NCBI RefSeq assembly: GCF_001651855.1
Contig: NZ_LNQC01000077.1
Location: 153,255-217,254, forward strand
DNA: 64,000 nucleotides
Origin: Sinorhizobium americanum
Lineage (GTDB): Bacteria > Pseudomonadota > Alphaproteobacteria > Rhizobiales > Rhizobiaceae
Direction: 5' to 3'
Part shown: positions 1-9,600 of the stretch, in pieces
Layout of the letters: the number at the start of each line of letters is the position of its first letter
Numbering within the stretch: position 1 is the stretch's first letter
Program-made: the position numbers and the translations under genes
The notes under the pieces: model-generated
The model's database searches: none
Seen by the model: only the letters and a program-made list of their open reading frames with translations
Told to the model about the DNA's origin: nothing

Positions 1-79
1 AATTCTGCCAGCGGCGCCGGCCGATCGGCGTCAGCCAGCCCTTTTCCGGCGCTTGTGAATAGGTCGCGACGGTGCTCAT
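1..79 (-). CDS. yejE: YejE-type ABC transporter permease, N-terminal fragment (cut by window edge)
   Basis: Only the first 26 codons are inside the window. The reading begins MSTVATYSQ and reaches a WLTPIGRRRWQ stretch, which resembles the N-terminal cytoplasmic segment of YejE-family peptide ABC permeases, just before the first membrane helix. Its ATG overlaps the TGA of the preceding permease gene (ATGA, positions 76-79), so the two are very probably translationally coupled. As the second inner-membrane subunit it would pair with YejB. The assignment rests mainly on operon position and this short motif, because the transmembrane part lies outside the window. Confidence 0.8.
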   Translation of the reverse strand, partial: MSTVATYSQAPEKGWLTPIGRRRWQN

Positions 80-1161
80 CAGACGTCCCTCCGCTCGAAG
101 TCGATGCGTGGGTCGACCCAGGTGTAGATCAGGTCGGAGATGAGGCTGACGATGAGACCCATCAGCGAGAAGATGTAGAGGGTGGCGAAGACGATCGGAT
201 AGTCGCGCTTGACGACGGCGTCGTAGCCGAGGCGGCCGAGCCCATCGAGGGAGAAGATGTATTCGATCAACAGCGAGCCGGTGAAGAAGGCGGAGATGAA
301 GGCGCCGGGAAAGCCGGCGATGATGATCAGCATCGCATTGCGGAAAACGTGGCGGTAGAGCACCTTGCGTTCGCTCAGCCCCTTGGCGCGCGCGGTCGTC
401 ACATATTGCTTCTTGATCTCGTCGATGAAGGAATTCTTCGTCAGCAGCGTCGTCGTCGCGAAGGCCGAAAGCAGCAACGTGATCAGCGGCAGCGTCATGT
501 GCCAGAAGTAATCGAGAATCTTCTGGTACCAGGGAAGCTCGTGGAAATTGTCCGAGACGAGGCCGCGCAAGGGGAACCAGTCGAGGAAGGAGCCGCCGGC
601 GAAGATCACGATCAGCAGGATGGCGAAGAGGAAGCTCGGCACCGCATAGCCGATGACGATTATACCGGAGGTCCAGACGTCGAAGGTCGAGCCGTCGGAA
701 ACCGCCTTCCGAATGCCGAGCGGGATGGAGATGGCGTAGGAGAAGATCAGGATCCAGACGCCGAGCGAAATCGAAACCGGCATCTTCTCGATGATGAGGT
801 CGACGACCGAGGTATTGCGGAAAAAGCTCTCTCCGAAATCGAAGCGGGCATAGTTCCACATCATGTCGAGAAAGCGCTGGAGCGGCGGCTTGTCGAAGCC
901 GAACTGCTTCTCGAGCTTGGCGATGAATTCCGGATCGAGACCCTGCGCGCCGCGATAGCGCCCGCCCTCGTCGCCGCCCCCCTGCAGGAGATCGCCGCCG
1001 CTGCCGGAAAGCCGATCGGAGCCGGCTGCGTTCGTCAGGTCCGAAATCACCTGCTCCACCGGACCGCCCGGCGCGAACTGCACGACGGCAAAGGAGATCG
1101 CCATGATGCCGATGATCGTCGGGATCATCAGCAGCAGCCGGCGCAGGATATACGCACCCAT
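79..1161 (-). CDS. yejB: YejB-type peptide/muropeptide ABC transporter permease
   Basis: A 360-residue inner-membrane permease. It has an N-terminal helix ([18 protein letters not shown]), a long periplasmic loop with a glycine-rich insertion around residues 45-70, and several hydrophobic helices. An EAA-type loop near residues 250-270 ([22 protein letters not shown]) is where the ATPase docks. The FAPGG motif after helix 1 and the C-terminal [10 protein letters not shown] are typical of the YejB/DppB branch. It lies downstream of the binding-protein gene on the same strand after a 167-bp gap and overlaps yejE by 4 bp. Yej importers are known for microcin C uptake in E. coli. In rhizobia and Agrobacterium, homologous systems have been linked to antimicrobial-peptide and muropeptide uptake (from memory of the literature). 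Substrate here is inferred. Confidence 0.92.
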   Translation of the reverse strand: MGAYILRRLLLMIPTIIGIMAISFAVVQFAPGGPVEQVISDLTNAAGSDRLSGSGGDLLQGGGDEGGRYRGAQGLDPEFIAKLEKQFGFDKPPLQRFLDMMWNYARFDFGESFFRNTSVVDLIIEKMPVSISLGVWILIFSYAISIPLGIRKAVSDGSTFDVWTSGIIVIGYAVPSFLFAILLIVIFAGGSFLDWFPLRGLVSDNFHELPWYQKILDYFWHMTLPLITLLLSAFATTTLLTKNSFIDEIKKQYVTTARAKGLSERKVLYRHVFRNAMLIIIAGFPGAFISAFFTGSLLIEYIFSLDGLGRLGYDAVVKRDYPIVFATLYIFSLMGLIVSLISDLIYTWVDPRIDFERRDV

Positions 1162-1328
1162 CAGGCGAACCTCGGCATTGTGGCGCCGCCTATCGACGGG
1201 GCGCTGGTTTGCCGTCTATTTCGTCTCAATCCTATACTCCTTGGGCGTCCGATGCCGCCGGTCGTCCGGTATTTTTAACTGATTCGCTTCCTGCATTTGG
1301 AATCGAGAGCGGCCTCAAGCGCAAGTCT

Positions 1329-3185
1329 TCATTGGCTGGCAGCGCCCTTGAACCACCACACGTCGGGAAAGCCGATCGCGTATTTCGGCAGTTCTGCTGG
1401 CCGGCCGAACTTGTCCCAATAGGCGATGTTCGCCTTGAGCTTGTAGTAGAGCGGGACGACGTAATTGTGGGCGAGAAGGACGCGGTCGAGCGCCTTGGTG
1501 GCGGCTACGAGGGTGTCGCGATCCTTGGCGAAGATAACGCGCTGGATCAAGGCGTCGACGCCGGGATCGGAGATACCGGCATAGTTCCTTGACCCTTCGC
1601 GCGAGGCCGCCTTGGATCCCCAATAATCCGCCTGCTCGTTTCCGGGGCTCAGGCTCTGGCCCCAGACTTCCCAGGTCATGTCGTAGTCGAAGGCACGCTC
1701 CCGATTGGTATATTGCGAATCATCGACCAGGCGGATGCTCGCCTCGATGCCGATTCGCTTAAGGTTCTGGGTATAGGGCAGCGCCACCCGCTCGAGTGCC
1801 GGGCTGTTCACGAGAATCTCGAAGACGAATGGCTTGCCGGTCAGCTTGTTGACCATGCGGTTGCCTTTGAGCTCGAAACCCGCTTCCTTGAGGAGAGCGA
1901 TTGCCTTGCGCAAATTGTCGCGTGCCTTTTCCGGCGTGCCGCCGACCGGATTGGTATACGGTGTCGTGAATACTTCCGGCGGCACCAGATCCTTGACCTC
2001 GTTGAGGATCTTCAGTTCCTCGCCCTCCGGCAGGCCGGAGGAGGCAAGCTCGGTGCCGAAGAAGAAGCTGTTCACGCGTTGATATTGATTGAAGAAAATG
2101 GTCCGGTTCAGTTCCTCAAAATCGAGCGCATAGTTCAGCGCCTGGCGCACGCGCTCGTCGTCGAACGGCTTGCGGCGCATATTCGGCACCATCGCCTGCA
2201 TCACGCCCGTTGCCCGGAAGGGGTTGGGGATTTCTTCGCGCTTTACGCGGCCGTCTTTCACCGCAGGGAAGTCGAAGCCGGTTGCCCAGCGCATCGCCTG
2301 GTTCTCGGTCCAGTAATCCGTGTTGCCGGAGCGGAAGGCTTCAAATTCGACCTCCCGATCGCCGAAGAATGAGTAGGTGATCGAGTTGAAATTGTTCTGG
2401 CCGATATTGACGTTGAGCGAAGCGCCCCAATAGTGGTCACGCCGTTCGTAGCGGATCGTGCCGCCAGCGGAGAAGGAAGCGATGCGATAGGGTCCGGAAC
2501 CGATGACCGGCTCGAGTGTCGTGCGGCTGATGTCCCGCGGCTTGCCGTCCGGCCCCTTGCCCTCCCACCAATGTTTCGGAACGACCAGAATCTGCCCGAG
2601 TATGTTCGGCAGTTCGCGATTGTTCTTCTCGTCAAAGTGGAAGGTGACGTCGCGGTCGCCGGTTTTCTCCACCTTCACCACATGCCGGTAATAGCTTTGG
2701 TAAAGGGGGTTCAATTCCTTTGCCTTTTCGAAGCTGAAGACGACATCCTCGGGTGTGACGGCTTTTCCGTCCGCCCATTTCGCTTCGGACCGCAGCCGGA
2801 AGGTGGCCGACGAGATATCCTCCGGGAAGGAAACCCCTTCGGCGAGAAGTCCGTAGGCGGTGGAGATTTCGTCGTCCGACGGTTTCAGGAGCGTGTCGAA
2901 GACGAGCGCCAGCCCGACTGCCGGCTCTCCCTTGGTGGCCAGGAGCGGGTTGAAACTGTCGAAGGTACCGGTCTGCGAGAGCCTGATGTCGCCGCCCTTC
3001 GGAGCGTCGGGGTTCGCATAGTCGAAATGTTTGAAGCTGGGAGGGTATTTGAGTTCGCCAATAAGCGACAGTCCGTGGTGCCAAACCTGTTGTTGTTGGG
3101 CTTCTGCCGATGGCGTAAGCAGCAGGGACAAAGCTAGTAATACGGCTGCCAGTGTCGTTCGTCCCGTACCGCCACAATCCAGCAT
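1329..3185 (-). CDS. yejA: Yej-type extracellular solute-binding protein (family 5)
   Basis: A 618-residue periplasmic binding protein. It has a Sec signal peptide at residues 1-29 (hydrophobic AAVLLALSLLL, cleavage near AEA-QQ) followed by an SBP_bac_5 fold. The opening HHGLSLIGELKYPPSFKHF is characteristic of the YejA branch, and the DRERAFDYDM-type region and WWFKG C-terminus also fit. It heads the permease genes on the same strand, so it should supply ligand to YejBE and an ATPase encoded beyond the window edge. Family members bind oligopeptides. Agrobacterium relatives have been reported to deliver murein peptides, so a YepA-like role in cell-wall recycling is plausible but not shown by sequence. 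The start at 3185 places the signal peptide directly at the N-terminus. Confidence 0.9.
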   Translation of the reverse strand: MLDCGGTGRTTLAAVLLALSLLLTPSAEAQQQQVWHHGLSLIGELKYPPSFKHFDYANPDAPKGGDIRLSQTGTFDSFNPLLATKGEPAVGLALVFDTLLKPSDDEISTAYGLLAEGVSFPEDISSATFRLRSEAKWADGKAVTPEDVVFSFEKAKELNPLYQSYYRHVVKVEKTGDRDVTFHFDEKNNRELPNILGQILVVPKHWWEGKGPDGKPRDISRTTLEPVIGSGPYRIASFSAGGTIRYERRDHYWGASLNVNIGQNNFNSITYSFFGDREVEFEAFRSGNTDYWTENQAMRWATGFDFPAVKDGRVKREEIPNPFRATGVMQAMVPNMRRKPFDDERVRQALNYALDFEELNRTIFFNQYQRVNSFFFGTELASSGLPEGEELKILNEVKDLVPPEVFTTPYTNPVGGTPEKARDNLRKAIALLKEAGFELKGNRMVNKLTGKPFVFEILVNSPALERVALPYTQNLKRIGIEASIRLVDDSQYTNRERAFDYDMTWEVWGQSLSPGNEQADYWGSKAASREGSRNYAGISDPGVDALIQRVIFAKDRDTLVAATKALDRVLLAHNYVVPLYYKLKANIAYWDKFGRPAELPKYAIGFPDVWWFKGAASQ

Positions 3186-3391
3186 CCCGCCGATTCTCCT
3201 CGTATTTTCGATAGTTCTTCAAAACCAGAATAGGCCAAATCTGGGCAATTGACAGGACTTGCCCCAAATCAGGCGAATTTTTTCAGTCACATCCGGGTGA
3301 GTCGCAAGGCTGATGCAACCGCGGCGAATCAGGATAGAATTGGCGGGATCGAGCCCGCCTGTTGCGCGTCGCTGCCGATGGGGGAAATGGA

Positions 3392-4459
3392 ATGGGACTT
3401 GATACGCGTGCCGCGCTTCGACGCTGCGGCTCCGCACTGCTGGCGCTGGTGACGAGCACGGGTCTTCTCGCGACCGATGCGGCCTCGGCGGACGGCACGC
3501 CGGCCAAGGAGCTCTTCGGTGCCAGGGCCTTGCCGACCGTGGCGGCGCCGACGTCCTACGGCTTCTATTCCAAGGGCTGCCTTTCCGGCGGCATCGCCAT
3601 TCCGACCGACGGCCCGACTTGGCAGGCCATGCGCCTGTCGCGCAACCGCCGCTGGGGGCACCCCGAGATGATCGCGCTGATCGAGCGCTTCTCCCACGAC
3701 GCGGCCGCAAAAATCGGCTGGCCGGGCCTGCTCCTCGGCGACATCTCGCAGCCGCGCGGCGGTCCGATGCTGTCCGGCCATGCGTCGCACCAGATCGGTC
3801 TCGACGCCGACATCTGGCTGACGCCGATGCCGCAGAAGACGCTCAGCTATCAGGAGCGCGAATCGATCTCCGCGACCTCGATGCTCGACAAGAGCAAGTT
3901 CCTGACGATCGACCGCTCCGTCTGGACGCCATCCCATGCGCGGCTGATCATGCTGGCGGCGAGCTATCCGGAGGTCGAGCGCGTCTTCGTCAATCCGGCG
4001 ATCAAGAAGAAACTCTGCGACACCTGGCGGGGCGATCGCGCAGCACTCGGCAAGGTGCGACCGATCTACGGCCACGACTACCATTTCCATATTCGCATCA
4101 AATGCCCGGCCGGCTCGCAAGGCTGCAAGGACCAGGCCGCCGTGCCCGCCGGCGACGGCTGCGACAAGTCACTCGCCTGGTGGTTTACCGACGCACCCTG
4201 GGCAAAACCGAAGAAGAAGCCCGGCGAGAAGCCGCCGAAGCCCAAGTTTGCGACCCTTTCCGACCTGCCGAAGGCCTGCACACTGGTGCTGAACGGCCCG
4301 GCTCCGGCCTCCGAACAGCAGGCGACCTTTGGCACGGCCTATCGTGCTCCGGCCGCCATTCCCGCCGCGGCGACGAGCATCGAAGCCGTCATCGGCGCCG
4401 CGGCCGAGACGCCGCTTGCCGAGATTCCCGTGCCGCTGCCGCGTCCCGCTCTGCAATAG
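3392..4459 (+). CDS. mepA: penicillin-insensitive murein endopeptidase
   Basis: A 355-residue secreted peptidoglycan hydrolase (peptidase M74 family) that cuts D-Ala-meso-DAP cross-links in the periplasm. An N-terminal signal peptide ends near ASA-DG (about residue 34). The zinc motif SGHASHQIGLDADIW lies near residues 130-143 (His and Asp ligands) and the second motif HDYHFHIRIKCP near residues 226-237 supplies the remaining His ligand. The C-terminal tail (about residues 265-355) is lysine/proline/alanine-rich and longer than in E. coli MepA. The ATG at 3392 is preferred over an upstream in-frame TTG at 3362, because it has a GGGGGA ribosome site at 3380-3385 and begins directly with the signal peptide. 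It is divergent from the Yej binding-protein gene, which may be meaningful for murein recycling. Confidence 0.93.
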   Translation: MGLDTRAALRRCGSALLALVTSTGLLATDAASADGTPAKELFGARALPTVAAPTSYGFYSKGCLSGGIAIPTDGPTWQAMRLSRNRRWGHPEMIALIERFSHDAAAKIGWPGLLLGDISQPRGGPMLSGHASHQIGLDADIWLTPMPQKTLSYQERESISATSMLDKSKFLTIDRSVWTPSHARLIMLAASYPEVERVFVNPAIKKKLCDTWRGDRAALGKVRPIYGHDYHFHIRIKCPAGSQGCKDQAAVPAGDGCDKSLAWWFTDAPWAKPKKKPGEKPPKPKFATLSDLPKACTLVLNGPAPASEQQATFGTAYRAPAAIPAAATSIEAVIGAAAETPLAEIPVPLPRPALQ

Positions 4460-4593
4460 GGAAACATGCAAGCCGTGTCTTTGCAATTTCACGGCACTCC
4501 TGTATAGGCGTTCAAATCGATTTAAATCGGGACCGGAAGTGTGATTGCGCCGTGCTCTCCGCTCCGGCCCCGTGAGCTTGCCGGGGACGCAGC

Positions 4594-4974
4594 ATGGCCG
4601 ATCGCAAATGTCTCGCCCTGATCGCCCACGATCAGAAGAAGGATGATCTCGCTGCCTTCGCCAAAGCGCACGAAGCGACGCTTTCCGGCTGGAAGATCGT
4701 TGCCACCGGCACGACCGGCGGCCGCGTTCTCGACGCCTGCCCCGGCCTCGACGTGACGCGGCTGAAGAGCGGACCGCTTGGCGGCGACCAGCAGATCGGC
4801 GCCTTGATCGCCACCGGCGACATCGACTGCCTGATCTTCTTCGTCGACCCGCTGACCGCCATGCCGCACGACGTCGACGTCAAGGCGCTGATGCGTCTAG
4901 CCATCGTCTACGACATTCCGATGGCGCTCAACCGGGCGACCGCCGAGCAGTTGATCGACTTCAGGCGCAGCTGA
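4594..4974 (+). CDS. mgsA: methylglyoxal synthase
   Basis: A 126-residue cytoplasmic enzyme converting dihydroxyacetone phosphate to methylglyoxal and phosphate, bypassing lower glycolysis. It has the family signatures: [10 protein letters not shown] at the N-terminus, TGTTGG (phosphate binding) near residues 38-43, [12 protein letters not shown] near 59-70 and [14 protein letters not shown] near 82-95, which carries the catalytic Asp and His region. The length is slightly short of the E. coli enzyme (152) but complete for the core fold. It sits 43 bp upstream of glucokinase on the same strand, so the two probably share a transcript linking sugar phosphorylation to triose overflow. Confidence 0.95.
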   Translation: MADRKCLALIAHDQKKDDLAAFAKAHEATLSGWKIVATGTTGGRVLDACPGLDVTRLKSGPLGGDQQIGALIATGDIDCLIFFVDPLTAMPHDVDVKALMRLAIVYDIPMALNRATAEQLIDFRRS

Positions 4975-5017
4975 TACATCTTCGGAAACTATACGCGCGA
5001 GCCGGGACGAATCTGCC

Positions 5018-6037
5018 ATGCTGACTGCGAGTGACCAGAGCTTCTCCTTTCCGATCTTGATCGGCGATATCGGCGGCACGAACGCCCGCTTCGCATTGCT
5101 CGCTGACCGGTCCGCCGAGCCCCTGCAGCTTCCGCCGATCAAGACCGGCGACTTCGAGACGATCGAGGAGGCGCTCAAGAAGAGCATTCTCGACAATATC
5201 TCCGAAAGGCCGCGTTCGGCGATCCTCGCTGTGGCGGGGCCGATCAAGAGCGACGAGATCCCGCTGACCAATGCCGGCTGGGTGATCCGGCCGAAGGACA
5301 TGCTGGCGAAGCTCGGGCTGCAGGACGTGCTGGTCATCAACGACTTCGAGGCGCAGGCACTCGCGATCGCTGCGCCGGCCGAAGAGGATGTCGTGCAGAT
5401 CGGCGGCGGCAGCATCCGGCCGCGGAGTTCCCGCGCGGTGCTCGGCCCCGGCACCGGCCTCGGCGTCGCCGGCCTCGTTTTTGCCCAGGACACCTGGATC
5501 CCCGTACCGGGCGAAGGCGGGCATGTGGATATCGGTCCGCGCAGCGAGCGCGATTTCCAAATATGGCCGTTCCTCGAGCCAATCGGAGGCCGCATGGCGG
5601 GGGAGCAGATCCTTTGCGGACGCGGCATCATGAATCTCTACCGCGCCGTCTGCGCTGCCGATGGCCTGGAGCCGTCGCTCAAGGATCAGGCGGAAGTGAC
5701 GACCAGCGCGCTTTCCGGGCAGGATCCGGCGGCGGTCGAGACCGTGTCGCTGTTCTGCACCTATCTCGGCCGCGTCGCCGGCGACATGGCGCTCACCTTC
5801 ATGGCCCGCGGCGGAGTCTATCTCGCGGGCGGAATTTCGCAGAAGATATTGCCGGCGCTGATGAGGCCGGAATTCCGCGCCGCCTTCGAAAACAAGGCGC
5901 CGCACTCGGCACTGATGCAAACCATACCGACCTTCGCGGTCGTCCATCCCATGGCGGCGCTTTCGGGGCTTGCCGCCTTCGCACGCACGCCGAGAGACTT
6001 CGGTGTTGCAATGGAGGGACGGCGCTGGCGAAGCTGA
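5018..6037 (+). CDS. glk: glucokinase
   Basis: A 339-residue cytoplasmic ATP-dependent glucose kinase of the bacterial Glk (non-ROK) family. Visible motifs are the phosphate-1 loop [13 protein letters not shown] (about residues 10-22), AVAGPI (about 70-75), the catalytic NDFEAQA (about 108-114), [11 protein letters not shown] (about 147-157), the glucose-binding EGGHVDIGP (about 168-176) and the adenosine loop GVYLAGGIS near 267-275. The length matches the family. It follows mgsA closely (43 bp) in the same direction, suggesting co-expression. A repeat element lies in the 207 bp between its stop and the next gene. Confidence 0.96.
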   Translation: MLTASDQSFSFPILIGDIGGTNARFALLADRSAEPLQLPPIKTGDFETIEEALKKSILDNISERPRSAILAVAGPIKSDEIPLTNAGWVIRPKDMLAKLGLQDVLVINDFEAQALAIAAPAEEDVVQIGGGSIRPRSSRAVLGPGTGLGVAGLVFAQDTWIPVPGEGGHVDIGPRSERDFQIWPFLEPIGGRMAGEQILCGRGIMNLYRAVCAADGLEPSLKDQAEVTTSALSGQDPAAVETVSLFCTYLGRVAGDMALTFMARGGVYLAGGISQKILPALMRPEFRAAFENKAPHSALMQTIPTFAVVHPMAALSGLAAFARTPRDFGVAMEGRRWRS

Positions 6038-6122
6038 GCGGCGGGCCGATGCAAAGACTCGCCAAAGCAGCTTCAAACCACTATAGACCCCCGACACGTG
6101 GCGGCGACGTGCGGCATGCCAT

Positions 6123-6219
6123 TACAGCGCCGCGCGTCGCATCAGACGCGCAAAGGTCGCTGTAGCAGTTTGAATTGCTGCATGTTTCCTTAGATCGGCT
6201 AAGATCCAAGGAAACATGC
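6123..6219. repeat. two-hairpin palindromic intergenic element, copy 1
   Basis: Two consecutive stem-loops. The first spans TACAGCG (6123-6129) to CGCTGTA (6158-6164) with an inner CGCGTC/GACGCG pairing. The second pairs CATGTTTCCTT (6181-6191) with AAGGAAACATG (6208-6218). They are joined by a GCAGTTTGAATTGCTG linker. Clearly related sequence recurs at 49971-50060 (opposite orientation) and 50621-50662, with a weaker relic at 15283-15345, so this is a dispersed family. It ends about 25 bp before the exporter gene and may also act as a transcription or mRNA-stability signal. Confidence 0.8.
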
Positions 6220-6244
6220 AGAAAGGCCAGGGAAAACGGGCTTC

Positions 6245-8050
6245 TTGAACGCGACGAACAGCAAACAGCGCGCGATCGATTCCGAGACGATCACCGGAAT
6301 TTTGCGGCGCGTCATCGCCGAGAACGGTCGCGATCACATCCGGGGCTATGCCTTCGCGATTTCCTGCCTGATCGTCGTGGCGGCAACGACCGGCTTCACC
6401 GCCTGGATCATGGAAACGGTCGTCAACGAAGCCTTCGCCAACAGGCGGGCGGATATCGTGCTTGTGATCTGCGCCGCCATTTTCGCGGCCTTCGTCCTGC
6501 GCGGTCTGGCGACCTACGGTCAGGCGGTCGCGCTTTCGAAGATCGGCAACAACATCGTGGCGCGCTACCAGCGCCGGCTCTACTCACACATCATGGCGCT
6601 CAGCGTCGGCTATTTCCACGAGCATCGCTCGGCGCAGCTTGCGGCGAAGATCAGCCAAAACGTCAGCGGCATACGTGACGTGCTCAACATGACGGTCACA
6701 TCGATCGCCCGGGACTTCCTGACCCTGATCGGTCTGGTCGGCGTCATGTTCAGCAAGGACTGGCTGCTCTCGCTGATCGTTTTCTTCGTCGCGCCGCCGC
6801 TGTTCCTCGGACTGCGCTACATTTCGAGGCGTTTGCGGCTGGCGACACGCGAGGCCATCGAGGTCAACAGCCGGGTACTCGGGGCGATGCAGGAGACGAT
6901 CCAGGGCATCACCATCATCAAGGCCTTCACGATGGAGAACGAGCTCCGCCGCAAGGTCGAGACGATCATCGATCGGGCCGAGAACCGCGCAAACCGCATC
7001 GCGCGCCTGAGCGAGCGCACGGCGCCGATGACCGAAACCTTCGCGGGCCTGGCGATCTCCAGCGTGCTTGCCTATGCCGCCTTCCGGACGATCTACGGCA
7101 ACGTGCCTCCGGGCGCCTTCTTCGCCTTCGTCACGGCGCTTTTGATGGCCTATGATCCGGCCCGCCGCCTCGCACGGCTGCAGGTGTCGATGGAGCGCGC
7201 CGCCGTCAATGCCCGCATGATCTACGAGATCCTCGACACGGTTCCGCATCAGCGCGACCGGCCCGACGCCACCGAACTGAAACTCGGCGAGGCGACCGTC
7301 GAACTGCGCGATGTGCGCTTTTCCTATGCCAATGGCGATGAGATCCTTAAGGGCGTGAGCTTCCGGGCTGAGGGCGGCAAGACGACGGCGCTCGTCGGCC
7401 CGTCCGGTGCCGGCAAGTCGACCATCATTAGCCTCATCCCGCGCTTTTACGATCCGCAATCCGGCGAGATCCTGATCGACGGCCAGAACATCGCCGGCGT
7501 TACCAAGCAGTCGCTGCGCAACGGCCTCGCCTATGTCTCGCAGCAGCCTTATCTCTTCGAAGGCTCGATCCGCGACAATATCCGTTACGGCCGTCCCGAT
7601 GCCACGGATGAGGAAGTCGAGGAGGCCGCAAGGCTTGCCTATGCGCACGACTTCATCCTGGCGCAGCCGCAGGGCTACGACACGCCGGTCGGCGAGCATG
7701 GCGTGACGCTCTCCGGCGGCCAGCGGCAGCGCCTGTCGATCGCCCGCGCGCTGGTGCGCAACGCGCCGATCCTTCTTCTCGATGAGGCCACCTCGGCGCT
7801 CGACACCGAGTCCGAGGCCGCCGTGCAGAAGGCGCTCGACCAGGCGATGAGCGGGCGTACCGTCATCGTCATCGCCCACCGCCTCTCGACCGTCGTCAAT
7901 GCCGACAAGATCGTCGTGATGAAGGACGGCAGGGTCGTCGAGGAGGGGTCGCATGAGGAGCTTGCGCGGCGGCCGGACGGTCTCTACGCTCGCCTCCACA
8001 ATCTCCAGGGCAACGGCGCTGACCTGCCCGACGAAGCGAAAATCCTATAG
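6245..8050 (+). CDS. MsbA-like ABC exporter (fused membrane and ATPase domains)
   Basis: A 601-residue half-transporter. Six transmembrane helices occupy about residues 30-320 and are followed by an ABC ATPase domain. That domain has Walker A GPSGAGKSTI (about 388-397), a Q-loop around YVSQQPYLF, signature [15 protein letters not shown] (about 489-503), Walker B ILLLDEATSALD (about 509-520) and the switch His in IAHRLST. It fits the lipid A/multidrug exporter branch (MsbA), likely homodimeric in the inner membrane; actual substrate is unknown. The start is an in-frame TTG at 6245. No ATG exists before residue 45, and membrane topology supports the longer N-terminus. dapB follows 18 bp downstream. 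Confidence 0.88.
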   Translation: MNATNSKQRAIDSETITGILRRVIAENGRDHIRGYAFAISCLIVVAATTGFTAWIMETVVNEAFANRRADIVLVICAAIFAAFVLRGLATYGQAVALSKIGNNIVARYQRRLYSHIMALSVGYFHEHRSAQLAAKISQNVSGIRDVLNMTVTSIARDFLTLIGLVGVMFSKDWLLSLIVFFVAPPLFLGLRYISRRLRLATREAIEVNSRVLGAMQETIQGITIIKAFTMENELRRKVETIIDRAENRANRIARLSERTAPMTETFAGLAISSVLAYAAFRTIYGNVPPGAFFAFVTALLMAYDPARRLARLQVSMERAAVNARMIYEILDTVPHQRDRPDATELKLGEATVELRDVRFSYANGDEILKGVSFRAEGGKTTALVGPSGAGKSTIISLIPRFYDPQSGEILIDGQNIAGVTKQSLRNGLAYVSQQPYLFEGSIRDNIRYGRPDATDEEVEEAARLAYAHDFILAQPQGYDTPVGEHGVTLSGGQRQRLSIARALVRNAPILLLDEATSALDTESEAAVQKALDQAMSGRTVIVIAHRLSTVVNADKIVVMKDGRVVEEGSHEELARRPDGLYARLHNLQGNGADLPDEAKIL

Positions 8051-8068
8051 TTACGAGGAAATCTGGCG

Positions 8069-8887
8069 ATGAGCGAAACGGACATGAAGCTCGTGGTGGT
8101 CGGCGCGGCCGGTCGTATGGGCCAGACGCTGATCCGGATCGTTCACCAGACGGCCGGCGTGCGGCTGCATGCCGCGATCGAGCGCTCGAACTCGCCCTTC
8201 CTCGGCCGTGACGCAGGCGAGCTTGCCGGCCTTGGACCGATCGGCGTCCCCGTCACCGACAAGCCCCTTGAAGCCTTCGTCGAGGCAGAGGGAGTGCTCG
8301 ATTTCACCGCGCCGGCGGCTAGCGTCGAATTCGCCGGCCTCGCGGCACAGGCGCGCATCGTTCATATCGTCGGCACGACCGGATGCTCCGCCGATGACGA
8401 GGCGAAGATCCGCGCGGCCGCCCGCCATGCCCGTGTCGTCAAATCGGGCAATATGAGCCTCGGCGTCAATCTCCTGGGCGTGCTCACGGAGAAGGCCGCG
8501 CGCGCGCTCGGACCCGCCGATTGGGATATTGAGGTCGTCGAGATGCACCACAAGCACAAGGTCGACGCGCCTTCGGGCACGGCGCTCCTCATTGGCGAGG
8601 CGGCGGCGAAGGGACGCGGCATCGATCTTGCGGACCATTCGGTCCGCGTACGCGACGGCCATACCGGTCCCCGCCCGCAGGGCACGATCGGCTTCGCGAC
8701 GCTGCGCGGCGGCTCGGTCATCGGCGAGCATTCCGTGATCCTTGCGGGCGAGGGTGAACTGGTGACGCTATCGCACAGCGCCACGGATCGCTCGATCTTT
8801 GCCCGCGGCGCCGTCACCGCGGCTCTTTGGGCGCGCAGCCAGAAGCCCGGCTTCTATTCCATGCTCGATGTTCTCGGGCTCAACTGA
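8069..8887 (+). CDS. dapB: 4-hydroxy-tetrahydrodipicolinate reductase
   Basis: A 272-residue NAD(P)H-dependent enzyme of the DAP/lysine pathway, supplying meso-DAP for peptidoglycan. It shows the Rossmann loop [10 protein letters not shown] (about residues 10-19), the VGTTG segment (about 102-106), [11 protein letters not shown] (about 128-138), and the catalytic [13 protein letters not shown] motif (about 160-172), which holds the proton-donor His, the Lys and the tetrahydrodipicolinate-binding loop. The length is normal. It begins 18 bp after the ABC exporter stop and is followed 26 bp later by gpmA, so an exporter-dapB-gpmA operon is likely. Confidence 0.97.
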   Translation: MSETDMKLVVVGAAGRMGQTLIRIVHQTAGVRLHAAIERSNSPFLGRDAGELAGLGPIGVPVTDKPLEAFVEAEGVLDFTAPAASVEFAGLAAQARIVHIVGTTGCSADDEAKIRAAARHARVVKSGNMSLGVNLLGVLTEKAARALGPADWDIEVVEMHHKHKVDAPSGTALLIGEAAAKGRGIDLADHSVRVRDGHTGPRPQGTIGFATLRGGSVIGEHSVILAGEGELVTLSHSATDRSIFARGAVTAALWARSQKPGFYSMLDVLGLN

Positions 8888-8913
8888 CACGTCAAACTCA
8901 AGAGGAAATCGAA

Positions 8914-9549
8914 ATGAGCGGCACTCTCGTCCTCGTCCGGCACGGCCAGAGCGAATGGAACCTGAAGAACCTTTTCACCGGCTGGCGCGATCCGGACCTG
9001 ACCGAGCTTGGCGTCGAGGAAGCCATGGCCGGCGGCAAGGCGCTCGCCGAGTACGGGATCAAGTTCGACATCGCCTTCACCTCCGATCTCGTCCGCGCCC
9101 AGCGCACCTGCCAGATGGTGCTCGATGCGGTTGGCCAGTCGTCGCTCGAAACGATCCGCGACCAGGCGCTCAACGAGCGCGACTATGGCGATCTCTCCGG
9201 CCTCAACAAGGACGATGCCCGCGCCAAATGGGGTGAGGAGCAGGTGCATATCTGGCGCCGCTCCTATGACGTGCCGCCGCCCGGCGGCGAAAGCCTGCGC
9301 GACACCGGCGCCCGCGTCTGGCCGTACTACCTGACCGAAATCCTGCCGCGCGTGCTTGCCGGCGAGAAAGTGCTGGTCGCCGCCCACGGCAATTCGCTGC
9401 GCTCGCTCGTCATGGTGCTCGACCGCCTTACCAAGGAGCAGGTCCTGAACCTCAACCTCGCGACCGGCGTGCCGATGGTCTACAAGCTGAAGGCGGATTC
9501 CACCGTCGCCTCCAAGGAAGTGCTCGGCGACATGTCGGCCGCGCATTGA
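8914..9549 (+). CDS. gpmA: 2,3-bisphosphoglycerate-dependent phosphoglycerate mutase
   Basis: A 211-residue glycolytic/gluconeogenic enzyme interconverting 3- and 2-phosphoglycerate. The catalytic RHG motif [12 protein letters not shown] is at residues 5-16 (phospho-His), [14 protein letters not shown] follows at about 20-33, the [12 protein letters not shown] loop is near 86-97, and the second active-site His is in [10 protein letters not shown] near 158-167. The ATG at 8914 is preceded by AGAGGAAA (8901-8908), a good ribosome site. A longer in-frame reading upstream overlaps dapB and is unlikely. It is somewhat shorter than E. coli GpmA, as usual for alphaproteobacterial members. A strong terminator follows. 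Confidence 0.96.
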   Translation: MSGTLVLVRHGQSEWNLKNLFTGWRDPDLTELGVEEAMAGGKALAEYGIKFDIAFTSDLVRAQRTCQMVLDAVGQSSLETIRDQALNERDYGDLSGLNKDDARAKWGEEQVHIWRRSYDVPPPGGESLRDTGARVWPYYLTEILPRVLAGEKVLVAAHGNSLRSLVMVLDRLTKEQVLNLNLATGVPMVYKLKADSTVASKEVLGDMSAAH

Positions 9550-9574
9550 GCCCCACATCCTCGATCGATCAAAA

Positions 9575-9600
9575 GGGGCGCCGCGGCGCCCCATTTTGTT
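9575..9600 (+). terminator. intrinsic terminator after gpmA, probably bidirectional
   Basis: GGGGCGCC (9575-9582) pairs with GGCGCCCC (9585-9592) across a GC dinucleotide and is followed by ATTTTGTTT. The convergent gene ends at 9601, and the bases before the stem are AAAA, so the hairpin can serve both strands. Confidence 0.85.

Noticed and set aside
55-1278. A 407-codon plus-strand frame opposite yejB
   Set aside because: Acidic, His/Arg-rich shadow of a membrane-protein gene; the minus-strand YejB is unambiguous.
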